DNA of 64,000 bases from Abelmoschus esculentus (taxonomy: Eukaryota; Streptophyta; Magnoliopsida; Malvales; Malvaceae), in NCBI GenBank assembly GCA_035048815.1, contig JAUCBN010000022.1, positions 20,243,001-20,307,000 on the forward strand. Reading direction: 5' to 3'. The translations under genes and the position numbers were made by a program. Below the pieces are notes generated by a model. It was not told where the DNA came from and ran no database searches. It was given only the letters and a program-made list of their open reading frames with translations. Shown piece after piece: positions 45,291 through 57,755 of the stretch; the first letter of the stretch is position 1; each line of letters starts with the position of its first letter.

Positions 45291-47552
45291 TTATCTTCAT
45301 TTTAGTTTACCCTATAATGTTTTATTTTAATCCCAGCCTAAGTTGTTTGACCTCGAATATTTCGGGAGAAAGGCTACAGCCTACAAGCACCGTAGTCTGT
45401 AGATGGCGCGGGGGGAATTCCTACGCTGTTTTACAAGTGATGTAATGGAGATTACGTCAGACTCAAATCGTCAGCAACACTGCCACCTGCTTTGAATAGT
45501 ACAACTTGCCAATGGATGGAATGAGTATTTTACTCAACCTCTCAGAATTTTATATTCACAAGACAACAATACCCACACCATGTTTTTATTTTATTTTAAG
45601 GTATCATCATTCTCATTTTAAAATTAAACTCTGATTATTTTAATAAAAAAATTAATTTAAAATATAGATCATAATTTAAGAATAAAAACAAATAGTTAAA
45701 ATAAAAGTCATAATTTAAAGATAGATGGTGTAATTAATTATATTATTTTTGTTAAAAATATAATATTAGTATTTGATATGTTGACGATATATTAATTTAG
45801 TGAGAATTCATTAAATGATTCCAACCGTAAATAATGATATTATTTTTTGGGTTAATTATATGATGTCTATGATAGTATAGTTCACGGCTCATGCATGTTC
45901 TTATAAAATTGTTACAAAAGCGGTGGAAATAATAAAATAAAACGCCTCCATTTAAACCCAAACAATACCTGCGTATGGGAATGATACAGTGCATCATCAT
46001 CCTTCCAAATTAGAAATTTTAATTTCTTTTATACCTATTTGATTCAGAGAGTGTTAGAAATAAATACACTGACATTTGAAAAGGAAGTCTTTAAGACTTG
46101 AAAAGGATACCTCCAGGCTCCAAGTACAGTCAAATCAAATGACAGTGGTAAGTGGTTCGATTGGGAAACATGTTTCTTTCAAAAGGATGCCGGATGAAAG
46201 CAGGGAAACAGGGAGGACACAAGTATAAAGGCAGGAGATTTGGTTTCCAACAACTTCCCCTAGTCCTGTTGCTCTTGCCATTTGAATGAGAAACTGCATG
46301 CAGGCCAGGCTAACCCTTCACCTTCACCTAGGAATCGATCAAGTCTTTTGCCGTTATTGGATACAGTTTTGTTAAAATATCACAGCGGTGCTAGTGCTAG
46401 TGCTAGTGCTAGTAGAAACCATAAGAATAGCTAGTTGACCTGATCTCTACACTTGTATTTAATATATAAGTACACATTTATAGGGTTCCAAATGACTACT
46501 CTTTTTACTGCTGACTGCTCTCAATGAAAACACTCTGGAATGACTTCTCTCGACTCTTTCATTTCCCTCACTGTCGTTGGGAAGACAACTTTCCTCCGTA
46601 GAATCATCCAATTGACAAAAAAAATTAAAGTGTACAGCAGCACTCCACTCTTCCTCTTTCCCTTTCCATAAGATACTCAAACTGATTAGTCTGCAGTCCT
46701 TTTTCATTCATGATTCGCAAGCGTGACGCAAATTCAGCATCTGTGAAACCATACAATTACATAACATCAACAAGATTACATGTAGTATCAGCATGCTGTA
46801 ACAATGTATTTTCACACAGCTTGTAATCGTTCTATGCTAGTATGAAAATCAGGATGGAAGGAAACACAAGACACCATGCAGTATAGTAACAGTTTCCAGA
46901 CTTCACCACTCTGTCCAATGTTGATACTCTTCACTCTCGAGTATGGAATGCGAACTCTACACAGCACGTAGAGTATTTTATTTGCCCACAAACTAAAAGT
47001 AAACAATGTCCAAAAATGATAAGCAAAGGACGGTTGCTGGCAAAAGGACAATATCTGCATATTTTTCATTGAATCTATGCAATACATCAACAATATCACC
47101 TGCCTACGAATTTTATCAGAAGAGTATTGAGATGTATCTGTAGTTTAATAGTCCCAAACATACTAAACAAACATGGATAATACAAATAATATTCAAAACA
47201 TTCAAATTAGCCATGAAATATTCCATTGAACCTTCTTTAAGTAATACTCTTCAAGATCTTAACATAACATGACATATATATCACAACAGAGATTCTGTAT
47301 CATATTAGTAAGTGGATAGTCACATTTTGTCCATTTCATTGTTAAAGTTGGGAATTGGGGGGGAACATTCACAGAGGAATCATAAAAAAATCCATTACTA
47401 ATGCTGACCAATTTCATTAGTAATAGGCGTATGAAACTTGTAACACAAAGATTGGAATATGCACTTACCAAAACTTACAATTGCAAACCACAGGACATCC
47501 ATATGACGAATAGATTTGAGTAACCATTTCAAAACAGGGTGTAATATACATG
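45291..47552. other. Intergenic stretch downstream of the ALA1-like gene
   Basis: Mostly AT-rich DNA. A GTGCTA hexamer microsatellite lies at about 46386-46412. Minus-strand open frames at 46459-46707 and 46812-47099 have no recognisable domain. The region next to 47553 will include the ALA1-like 3' UTR. Confidence 0.45.
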
Positions 47553-50500
47553 TTAACTGGAGTCTTTATTTGGCTTTGACCTCAAATTAGGAGTCACTTT
47601 TCTTAGTATCTCTGCTTCTCTGGCTATTTGGATATCCGAAGGCCAAAAAATCTGATGTATAACTTTGAAAAGAAAGCGAGGAAGTAAAGCCACCATTATT
47701 ATAAGCAAAATGGTGAGCCAGTAGGTGGGTGACTTTGCCAGATGGTAAATTGTCCTGCCAAATGAAAGAATAGCATAAAATCAGTCACATAAAAGCTTTG
47801 GGACTAAATATCAGGAAATCATACTCTGTGGTGAAACTAACCAGTAATTTGGGAAGATAGGTATAGAATCCAATACCACCATACAGGCATATGTGATAAT
47901 TATTGATCCCCACACTGCAGCATGAGTAATGAATACCCAGCGTCGAATGTCCATTGCCAAGTGTACATTAACAAGAATAACAACTGCTATAGTCCACAAA
48001 CTGCCCATGCTCCATATATCAATTGAGCTCTCCTTATACGTGAAAAGAGGTATATAGAACAGAACAAGGCTCTGCCATAGTGTGTCAATCATTGTGATCC
48101 AGAAGAGTTGAAGATTATATGCCTCATGTCTATGCCCCGCACCATAAAGTTTAGGATACTTTAGGAGTGTCTTATGACTTAAGTCTTTGTCAAGAATGCC
48201 AACAACAATAGTAGGGACAGATGTATATATAACAGAATAAAATACACTACTCCAATCTGTTAATGCAGAAGTGGTTGAAAAGGCTGTGCATAATATGTAC
48301 CTACAACATACAAAACAATGTACCATGAAACCCACATCCATTAACTGCATAGGATACAGAAAAAAGGGTAAACAACTTAATATTTCTTGAAGAAAGTGTC
48401 AAAATACTGCATTGAATTTTAATTGCCCATGAAAAAACTCACAACCTGAATGACCACTTGCAATGATCTCTGATAAAATGGTCAAATTTGAAACACCATT
48501 TAGTTTGCTAACCTATATGTAGAACTAATAATTTGTAATTTGTAAACCTAAAAGAAAATTTTCTTTTGAACAGTGACCTGTGTGGAAATTACCTAAAAAA
48601 ATTCTCCCTTTCTTTTAGGCAATGCACACAGGAAAGTAAAAAAGCTCAGACTCACAACCAAAGTTGGGACATACCAGAATAGCATCAACACAAAAACAGC
48701 ATTGCGATAAAAGTTGTAAAGAACTAAGTAACCAACGCGCTGGTAATTCCAATGACCATGCACCAGCAGTAATCTTTTCAGAAACCGGAACTGGCCCATA
48801 GCAAAATCTGATGCCATCACAGCCTGCCGTCCTTCCTGACCACATATTCCAACACCAACATCCGCCATTTGGATCATTGAAACATCATTAGCTCCTGTCA
48901 AAATATAATTATCAGAGAAATATCGCTGCTAGCTTGAAACATGTAAACTATAGAGGCTGATGAATCCACTAGAGCAAACCCTAAACACAGAAAACAATCA
49001 AAATAGACTTGCCATCACCAATAGCAAGTGTCATGTCATCAGTGCGGCTTTTGATAAGATCCACAATCCCAGCTTTCTGCAAGGGTGCAACACGACAACA
49101 GAGCACGACCTTACAGGAAGTTGCAATATCGAAAAGCTGTTGAAAGGTGTAAAAAAACAAATAGAAATATTCAGGAATGAAGCAACAATGAGAGTAAATA
49201 CAGATATAAAAACAAGTCCAAAAATTGGTTCATAGATTGAACCATCTCAAAACAACATGCTACAGATACTATAAGCATCTAATCTATCATACAAATAATA
49301 ATTGGTCTTACCTCTGATTCTAAATCCTTCTCCAAAATATAGACCAAACTGTTTCCATCAATTATAAGTGCAAGGGGTGCACAAACATCTGGTTCTTCCT
49401 TTCCAGCACAAGGCTGTAGCACATTGGAAGATTTTGCATCATCCGGTATCTCAAGATAACCATTTTGAGGGTTATTGTTTCTTTTCGATTTTTCGTTTTT
49501 TCTAGTTGCTGATTGCACTCCATATCTGGTCTTTGCATCAGTCAAAAGATTTCTGCATTCTTCCTCTGAATTGCCATTTATGATTATTTGCTGCATATCC
49601 GCAGTCAGAAGCTTACATGAGAGTCCAATAGAAATAGCTGTTTCCTGTTTATCTCCAGTCAGAACCCAAACTTTTATTCCTGCTTGCCGTAGAGCCTCAA
49701 TGGCTTCTGGTACACCATCTTGTAGCTTATCTTCAATTGCTGTAGCACCAAGTAAATTTAAGTTGCATTCCACTAAAGCTGCTGTTTGACGTAGTTTTGC
49801 CACTCTGTCAATTAAAGAAGTGCTTGCATCTTCATATTGGCATTGCCACTGATCAAGTTCCGCATCTGTAAGATCCCTTGCAGCAACTACAAGAGTGCGG
49901 AGACCTTCTGACGAGTACTCAGTCAAATGACTTTGAGTTACTTGTCTTATCTGATAATCCTTCTCTGCGTCTCTTGCTAAAATGCTGAACATTGTGGTAT
50001 CAGCACCTTTCACTAACACCTTGATTGTGTTGTCTGGAAATCTTATAACAACTGACATTCTCTTGCGCACACTATCAAACTCATGCAACCCCAAAACATC
50101 CAACCTGAAACATAGTTCTATTTTAACACAAAAAATTGCATAGAGAAGAGTACATGGACTACTTGACACTTGGCCTTGGGAAGTTACTAGAATTGGGTCA
50201 CTTGAAATGATAAAATAAGCATGCAGACAGAAGAACAAACTAAAAAAAACATATACCTTAGTTTATCACCATTGACATCGATCACAATATGACCTGATGT
50301 TCGTTCATGGAGAGTATAACCATAAGTGGAGGCTGCGGAAACCAATGCTTGCTCATCAGGAGATTCACCTTGATAATCAATAGCTTTTACTTCTCCCCAT
50401 GAGTCACTTCTTCCATGACTAGAAGAAGCATCCTGGGAAACAATTGGGATCACAGTATTACATGCAGCCAGAGTGAGGAAGAACAGATGTGCAGCAATTC

Positions 50501-52618
50501 TTTCATCCCCAGCTATGTCTTTATGCAAAAGATTCATAAGTTCAGAATCAACAGAAATTTCAGACTTAAGCTTCCATATGTTTGAAACAGCTGCACCTGC
50601 AAGGATCATAGAAAATGAAATTAATACCACTTCTTATCAACATAAGATACAGAATCAGACGATAATCAATTAAAACGAAATATTCCATAGATACTGGGCT
50701 CATTATTTGTTAATAGGAGACTGGTGCAACAGCATATAAAAGTCAGTAAATCCAGTTGAAGGCATAGCCAAACCTTTCCAACAACCTAACTAAGCATTTC
50801 ATAACATGAAAGAATTGATTTACAACCTGAAAAATGCAGAAATTAGGAAAAGCAACCAAAAAAGGAACATAATTCAGCAAAAAGTTGTGGAAAGGTTTTG
50901 TTGATAAGTCCGCTCAAGTTATCAATTCAAAAATCCAGCAAGCAGAAATAAGTAAATAAATTTTAAATTAATCCAAAATATAGCAGATTTGGTTCTGTAC
51001 CTATATGTATAATAAAGAACTGAAAATCACAACGGTTACAGAAACAATAGACGAAAAAGGAAAACATAAAGAGAGCTAACAAGTCCTGAAAAACAATGAA
51101 TTATAAATTATTGTGTGTAGTAAGGACATCAAATGACAGCAATTATTATGTTATACCTCTGATGTTATCGTCCTGTAGCGAGTCATCAGTAAAATTGGAG
51201 CTTCCATAATCTTTCCCATAGACACTTGCTTTACGAAATTCCATTTTGTTCTTGGTAAGTGTTCCTGTCTTGTCAGAAAACACATAACGAATTTGACCCA
51301 AGTCCTCATTGATGTTCAGGGATCGACATTGAAACCTTGAACCGGAGTTGCTGCAATACATGTGCTTATCTTCAATCATGAAATAAGATTGTCCCAAACG
51401 AACTAACTCCATAGTAATATAAAGAGAGATTGGTATCATTATCTGAAAGACAATAATGGAACTTAAAAAGGAGAAAAATGTTTCCATAGGGATCCCATAA
51501 TATCTGTATGTTCTACCATTCTCCCTTCCGGTTCTTATGTATGTTTTTCTATAATAAGGCAAGGTATCAAGTTCATCCTTGTGACGATGGAGCCAAAGGC
51601 CCATATCAACAGCAACAACAGAACACATGACAAGAAGGAAAATGGACAACCATAGTGTTTCCCTGTTCATGTAACTTTCTAATTTGCTTCGCTTTGAAGG
51701 GGAAATTGCACTATTTAGCATTGCTTTTGTTTCCTGCCCAGCATAAACTACCACACCTATTATCCAATCAGTGTTTTTCAGTTGACAACCACGCAAAACA
51801 ATGTTTGATTGGCTGAGGGGAAATCTATGTCCATTGAACTCCATATTGGCTGTGAACTCATAAATATTCCTATTAGGCTGCTCACATCTGATCAACCCCG
51901 ATACATTACAACCTTCAAATATTGAAGAAGCTGTTTCCTGCCTTGCGTATCTTGTCTTCAGGTTTGATTCACCATCCAAATTCATGGTCTGGATGTAGGC
52001 AAGTCCACTAGGGTCACTTGCCCCTAACAAAACCATGTCACAAGGAATTGTCTCATTGGCATGGATCTTGACAACCTCTCCGGCTCTTATCCTTTTCCAT
52101 TTCTTCATTTGAAATTCCCCTTCCTGAAGAACTAATGACTCCCGATTGTTTTCATTCAGGTCTGACCGGTGTCTTCGCCAATCCTCATAACCATCTTTAA
52201 TTGCCGTGACACAAAGCACAAACAAGAGTGGGAAAAGAGAGACAGTTCTCCCAAAGACTGCTAGAGGTGGAAGTTGATTGAGGGCAGCAATAGCCAGGAA
52301 ATACAAATAAGCCACTCGATGAAACTGAATGAAAAGATTCTTGGGCAAGAAGGTGATAAGTGTATACTTGCTAGTCCGAATCTCATTCCCAGTGAACTCA
52401 TATTTGTCATTAGTTCTCCTAGGATCATTAATGTAGATCAGCCTTGGATTTTCTGCATGTGGGAGATTATCATCAAAATCCACACTTTTGTTGCGGGTCC
52501 TCTGGGACTTACTCAAATTTTCTTGTGCCAGAGATGAACTCCTAGTAATATCAAAGCTTGCAGTGGTGTTACAGTTATTATGCAGCTCCATGGAACCCCA
52601 CGATCCCTGGCGGGGCAT
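47553..52618 (-). CDS. ALA1: P4-type phospholipid-transporting ATPase (ALA1-like flippase)
   Basis: Seven exons: 51157-52618, 50257-50596, 49312-50104, 49013-49136, 48675-48894, 47842-48300 and 47553-47754. They total 3600 nt, 1199 residues, all in phase. The ATG at 52618 is the first in frame (the open frame runs upstream without another ATG). Motifs in order: MNLDGESNLKTRYA (actuator), PISLYI in membrane helix 4 (P4 signature), DKTGTLT with the phosphorylated Asp, GESPDEQAL, KGADTTMF, TGDKQETA, GDGANDVSMIQ. About ten membrane helices frame these; the last exon ends with a basic tail. P4-ATPases flip phospholipids to the cytosolic leaflet with an ALIS beta subunit. The intron between 49136-49013 and the next exon has a GC donor. 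Family sequence similarity is strongest to Arabidopsis ALA1, as judged from memory. Confidence 0.95.
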
Positions 52619-53840
52619 TTCAATGAGAACTGCTGACAAGAACGACAGCCAGCAGAATTCTACTATTTTGGGGCAACAACAGAAAGGGGGCGTGCAGGAG
52701 TGGTAAGAGGTCTCAAAGGATAACGTGGAGTAACCCCCTACAGACAACAGTTTCTTCTTGATCCACTTACTGATGGTCTTCTAAATAAAGAAAATTGGCC
52801 TAAGACTCCTCTTAAAAGGAAGAAGTGAAAGACACATTGAGGCCAAGGCAACGGAAGGAAGGCAAACAGTGAGCAGAAGTACCTCAGCGATGCTCCACCA
52901 CAGAGGAAGAATCAGATGAAGACAGTAAAGGGTTCCCTGAAATCATAAATACCATAAATTCTTCAATGCCCCCGCCCCGTAGAAGAATGCTATTAGTATT
53001 ACTAGTAAAAAAAGGCACCTACCTCCGTCTTGTTCTTAGATCGCCTGCAAAATCGAACAACAAGCGGGTTAACTCGTATCACAATTATATTTCGCTTTGC
53101 TAACTACAATCTCGTTTCTTCTCCAATTCAGGCATAAACACAATTCATCTCAAAAGAAGGAACAAATGACGAGAAGACAAAGAGAGCAACGAGCCATATG
53201 CAAATTGCCGATCCAATCAAAGACAGCAGATGCAAACCGTGTCCTCCTGGAAAAAAGAAAATTAATTGAAACAATGACAGATCTCGCTAGCTACAACTCA
53301 ATCAGCTCCATGGACCTCCTCTATTCCATATAGTGCCAAAACTAAAAACACACACTGACAAAACACATGTTAAGAAGAAGAAGAAACCCCCTGAAAACTC
53401 CAAATGATGACTATGGCTATGATAACACTTGTAACATTTAATTATCAATACACAGCCCCGAAAACCCTGATTCACAATTAATAATATGAAAAAGGTGAAT
53501 TTATCGTATCGGGAAAAACGCTAAGCACGAATCAATGCACTGAAAACGAAATCATAGTGAAATGGCAGGGAAAACAGTGATGTAAAAAACCTGAGAGAAG
53601 AAGAGATCGGATCGATGGAGAGAAGCACAGCTATGATGAAAGTTCAGTTTGGTTAGAAAGGGCACGAAATACGAGGAAATCGTAAGAGAGCCGAGTGGTT
53701 TAGCCCCAATCTTGGCTAGTTGGCAACCTTTTTTCAGTTTCTCTTTTCTTGATTCGAAATCTTGGCCGAATGAAGATGGCAGATGAGACTCATGGATTCT
53801 GTTTGCTCTTCTTCTTTCTACTACCAAACAACACAACCAT
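52619..53840 (-). promoter_or_regulatory. ALA1-like 5' leader with probable non-coding exons
   Basis: An acceptor-like TTGTCTGTAG lies at about 52735-52745 on the minus strand, and a donor-like CTCTCAGGTTTT lies near 53590. A likely leader exon therefore spans from about 53840 to 53590, with a long 5' UTR intron up to the coding exon. This is inferred from splice-like words and the lack of coding potential. Confidence 0.4.
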
Positions 53841-56490
53841 CACTTTCATAATTCATTAGCCATTCGTAGCAATTACAGATCCCTTTTCTGTTTTCCTTTT
53901 GTTATTTGCCTTTATTTTTTTATTTACAAAAATTTTGTTAAATATTATATACTAAATTAATTAACTACTTACTTACCACTTAAGAAATTAATGTAAATAG
54001 TATCACCACTCCTAAATTTATGTTGATATATACAGGTTAATTTGTTTCTTCAAACCACAAAGTATCCATTTCTTAACTTTCAATTATTTTTTCTTACCAA
54101 ATTCCCCTAGAATGTAGGTAATAATATTTATTTAGGAAAATAATTTAATATATAAAAGTATGTAAACTCACTTCAATTTTAGATTAAATTTAAAGATTTA
54201 AAATATAAGATATAAAATTTAATATTTATAACTAAAATTTTATTATAATTTTTTTAAAATAAAACTTAAATATCTATATTTCTCTAAATATCAAACCAAA
54301 AAACAATATTCCCCTATTTTCTCTAATTATATACCTTAAATATGAACCTTAAAATCATCCAAAATCGTTCTCTCTCCCTGCAATCATGAATTCATTTTTT
54401 TTTCTTCTAAGGAAAGTATTTTCATATGGAAAATATATACCATATATCACCATTTTAGCATTTATTTTAAATTTGTTTAACATATTTTTAAGAAATAATA
54501 TCCACCACTAAATTTACTCAAGAGTAACCTAATTGAATTCGAATCTAAACATGTTAATATAAAGATAAATAAAATTTGTATCTATTTGAAAATTTTAAAT
54601 AAAGTTTGAGTTATAAAATGAGAATAGACTAACTCAAATAATTGAAACATCTAATACTTAGTGAATTAATTTTTAAGTTCGAAATGAGTCTCTCAATTTT
54701 GCTTGATATATACATATCGTATATGAAAAATATGAAGAAATATTTATATATGTTATATATAATTATAAAAAGTTGTTTAAATTAAAACTAATTAATATCG
54801 AACATTATAAGATATTTATAATTAAATGTAAAAAAAAACTAAAAAAATATCTCAAATTTCATAAATTTTACTTAACTCAAAAAAATTAAATTATAAAATA
54901 GTACTCACACCAACACAACTAATACAAAAATTTTCTTTTTCTTACACATCCGATCGACACATTCATTCTCTACTTGTCAGTGATTTCTTTTACTCTTGTC
55001 AAAAAATGTCGAACACGGATGATGGTTTGCTGGTTTCGCAATGAAGATGGTTTTATACTTTGTTATAGTTTCTTTCTTCTCATTGCTTTAAGTTTTTTGG
55101 ATTTTTTGTTTTTTATTTTTTTTGTATTTTCGTCCTTCTTCATTTATTAATGAATTATCAGTATTATTTAAAAATAATTATTTGATTTAAATCGATGGAC
55201 TTAACCCTGTTTAAATTCAAATTTTATTTAACAGATTTAATCGTAACAACTCAAAACTGTTTATTTAAACTCAAAACTAACTTAAGCTTAACATTTCAAA
55301 CTCGTAAGGATTTTGAACAAATAATCAGTAACGGATTTTGTTGAAATAGTTTAAGGGAGTTGATTAAAGTTTTTAAAATTTTTAAAAATCTAAGGTAGAA
55401 TTTATAAAAAAAATAAGAAGTTTAACTTAAAATATTCAAAAATATATATAGGGTCTAACTAAAATTTAAAAAAAATAATTACTTAATAAGACACTTTAAA
55501 TATTTTAAGATAATTTTTACTAAAAATATTGAAATAATTTGAAATTTAAATATTTTTTAAATAAAAAAATTAATTAATTAATTTGATGGATTGATTAAAT
55601 AAATAAATTAATTATCTATTAATTTCCAAAACTTGGGGGTATGACATGACCCTACTGGTCATTGTTACCTTCCACCCATGTAAGTAATTTGATGGATTGA
55701 TTAAAATATTTATGTTTTATTTTGTACGTGTTTATTTATATTTTCTAAATAATCAGTATCATTTAAAATCATTCAATCTTAAAATAACTTGAATCCATAT
55801 CGATCAAAATTTGAATTCGTTTTGAAGTTTGACACTGAGTAAATTGTTTTCTCTATGCATTGCTTTATAAAATGAAATCGGTGCACATTTGTCTTAACCT
55901 GTCATTCTTGGATCTATTAGATGTGTTTTGGGTAATGGAGGTTGATGTTTTTTTGAATCCGCCATGAAAACGGCTGATTTGGCAGCATCATACTTGACAG
56001 GAAAAGGGTACAATGGCTGAGGAGATAGGTCGGGGAGAGATTGATGAAGTGAATGCTTGCTGTAACTCTAGAGGCGATGGATAAATCCAATGGCACCCAC
56101 AAAATATCCGGATTTAAGGAGGAAGGTTCTTCTGGGAGGAAATGGGCAGTGATCAAAGGCTCCAAATGGATATGTTTATGAAGATGGAGCCTGGCCCTGG
56201 AGGGTTGATCCTATTGGAAACTTCATTTCTGCATATCTTAGGTTCATTTGCCAATATCTTTTGGCCTTCCCATGTGAATTGTCTAATGCTTGTATCATAA
56301 CACCTTGAGATTCTTTTTCCTGTTTGTTTGTTGTTTTTGCCATTTGATGCAATTTTCATTGCCAATATTGTTGCTTGGGATTCGACACTAGCAGACTGTA
56401 AGTAGCAGTATTAGAATTGCTCAGTGGCTGGAGGGGTCTGCGTTGGTGAGATGAAAATGAGCCGTCGCCATTGCTATTAGTATGGGATTT
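53841..56490. other. AT-rich intergenic stretch, no gene seen
   Basis: From 53.9 to 55.9 kb the DNA is A/T-dominated with no open frames of note. Between 56100 and 56310 a plus-strand frame reads GYVYEDGAWPWRVDPIGNF, which looks like real protein. I could not identify it, and it sits just upstream of the STN7 relic. Confidence 0.4.
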
Positions 56491-56499
56491 TGATTGGAC

Positions 56500-57755
56500 A
56501 AGAGAAACAACAAATAGCCGTGACAGGACTTGGAGCATCCCAGATGATTGGTTGGACTTGGAGCGGTCTTTGTCTCAATTCCCTATCATCAAATCCGAGC
56601 TCGACTCGAAACAGTTACCGGGGAATTGACACAGGTCCAGAAATGGGGTTTCATTGTTTTTGCAGCGCTTACGTGGATTTACTTGACCGCAAGGCCTGGT
56701 GTTCTTGTAGGCGCCATTGATGATTAGTTGATTACCTTCTTGCTCCTCTGCAACTAGGAATTGACAACTTGAGTGACAGGAGGAGTTTGAAGAGAGTGAT
56801 TTTCTGGTTGGGGATAAGCTGGGGGAAGGCTCTTTTGGTATTGTTTATGACTTTATGCTGGTGTGATTGTTCCCAAAAATGCTTCCCCTAAAGAAAGAGT
56901 TGGAAGAAAAGCAAAAACAACGCTGGTCAAGGATGATAGATTTAAACAAAAGGTTATTCTCAAAAAGTAATTGCTCTGATGATCATGCACATTAGAGTAT
57001 ATATACTTTTGATGCTTTGTTCTAAATTTGGAAATTGTTTTCTTGGTAATCTGCAGGTTAAAATTGGTGTGCAAGGAGATTATGAAGACTGGTTTAATTA
57101 CAGGCTTTTAAGAGCAGCTCCGAGACATGTGCTGAGTTCCTAGGAAGTTTTATTGCTGATCAAAACAAGTCACAGTTCATAAAGGGTGGGAAGTGGCTTG
57201 TTTGGAAATTTGAGGTACTATGGCCACTTGTAAATAAGAACATTTCATAAAACTACTTGTTCACAAGCCTTATTCAACTCTCCTTAGATCAAACGGTTCT
57301 GTGGATGGTCTTATGCAGTGAAGTTTTATTGCCTATGCGATCTATCTAAATGGTTCATTCATTCCGAAACTTGTATTATACCTTAGGCTAATGTGTCTTT
57401 ATCAATCTAAATACATGTAAGGATTTGTCTTCTTGGCTAGACACTAATTGTTAAGATGTCACAGTCACAGTCACAGTCACACACTTGCTGATTACATGAA
57501 GGATCACAGCTTCCCTTTAAACAGAGTCTGTCATGTTTGGACGTGTACTGCAAGGGCAAGGGGTGAAATCTGTTAAACGAAATGCATTGATCATCAAGCA
57601 AATAATGCGCCAGATTATCATCAAGCAACAAACCTTCGCATTGGCAAGAACTATCTGCCAGACCGTACACTGCTTGATCCTGACTATTGTCCGCCTGAGC
57701 TATATCTACTACCAGTGAACCGATTGCTGCTCTTTTTTCTCCGATGTTGTGGCAG
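56500..57755 (+). pseudogene. STN7: STN7 thylakoid protein kinase pseudogene
   Basis: Pieces of the chloroplast kinase STN7 occur in order but in shifting frames: GIDTGP and TARPGVLVGAID (56.62-56.72 kb), the glycine loop GDKLGEGSFG (about 56.81 kb), GDYEDWFNYRLLRAAP and KGGKWLVWKFE (57.08-57.21 kb), SVKRNALIIKQIMRQII (57.56-57.62 kb), then IGKNYLPDRTLLDPDYCPPE (57.64-57.70 kb). Between the last two the catalytic loop HRD and the DFG are deleted. Intron borders survive (GAGGTACTATGG at 57.21, CAGGTACAAG at 57755), so this is an unprocessed gene duplicate and not a retrocopy. Functional STN7 phosphorylates light-harvesting complex II for state transitions; this copy cannot. Confidence 0.85.

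Noticed and set aside
46459..47099. Two minus-strand frames downstream of the ALA1-like gene
   Set aside because: There is no recognised motif and no splice-consistent link to the gene, whose last exon ends cleanly at 47553.
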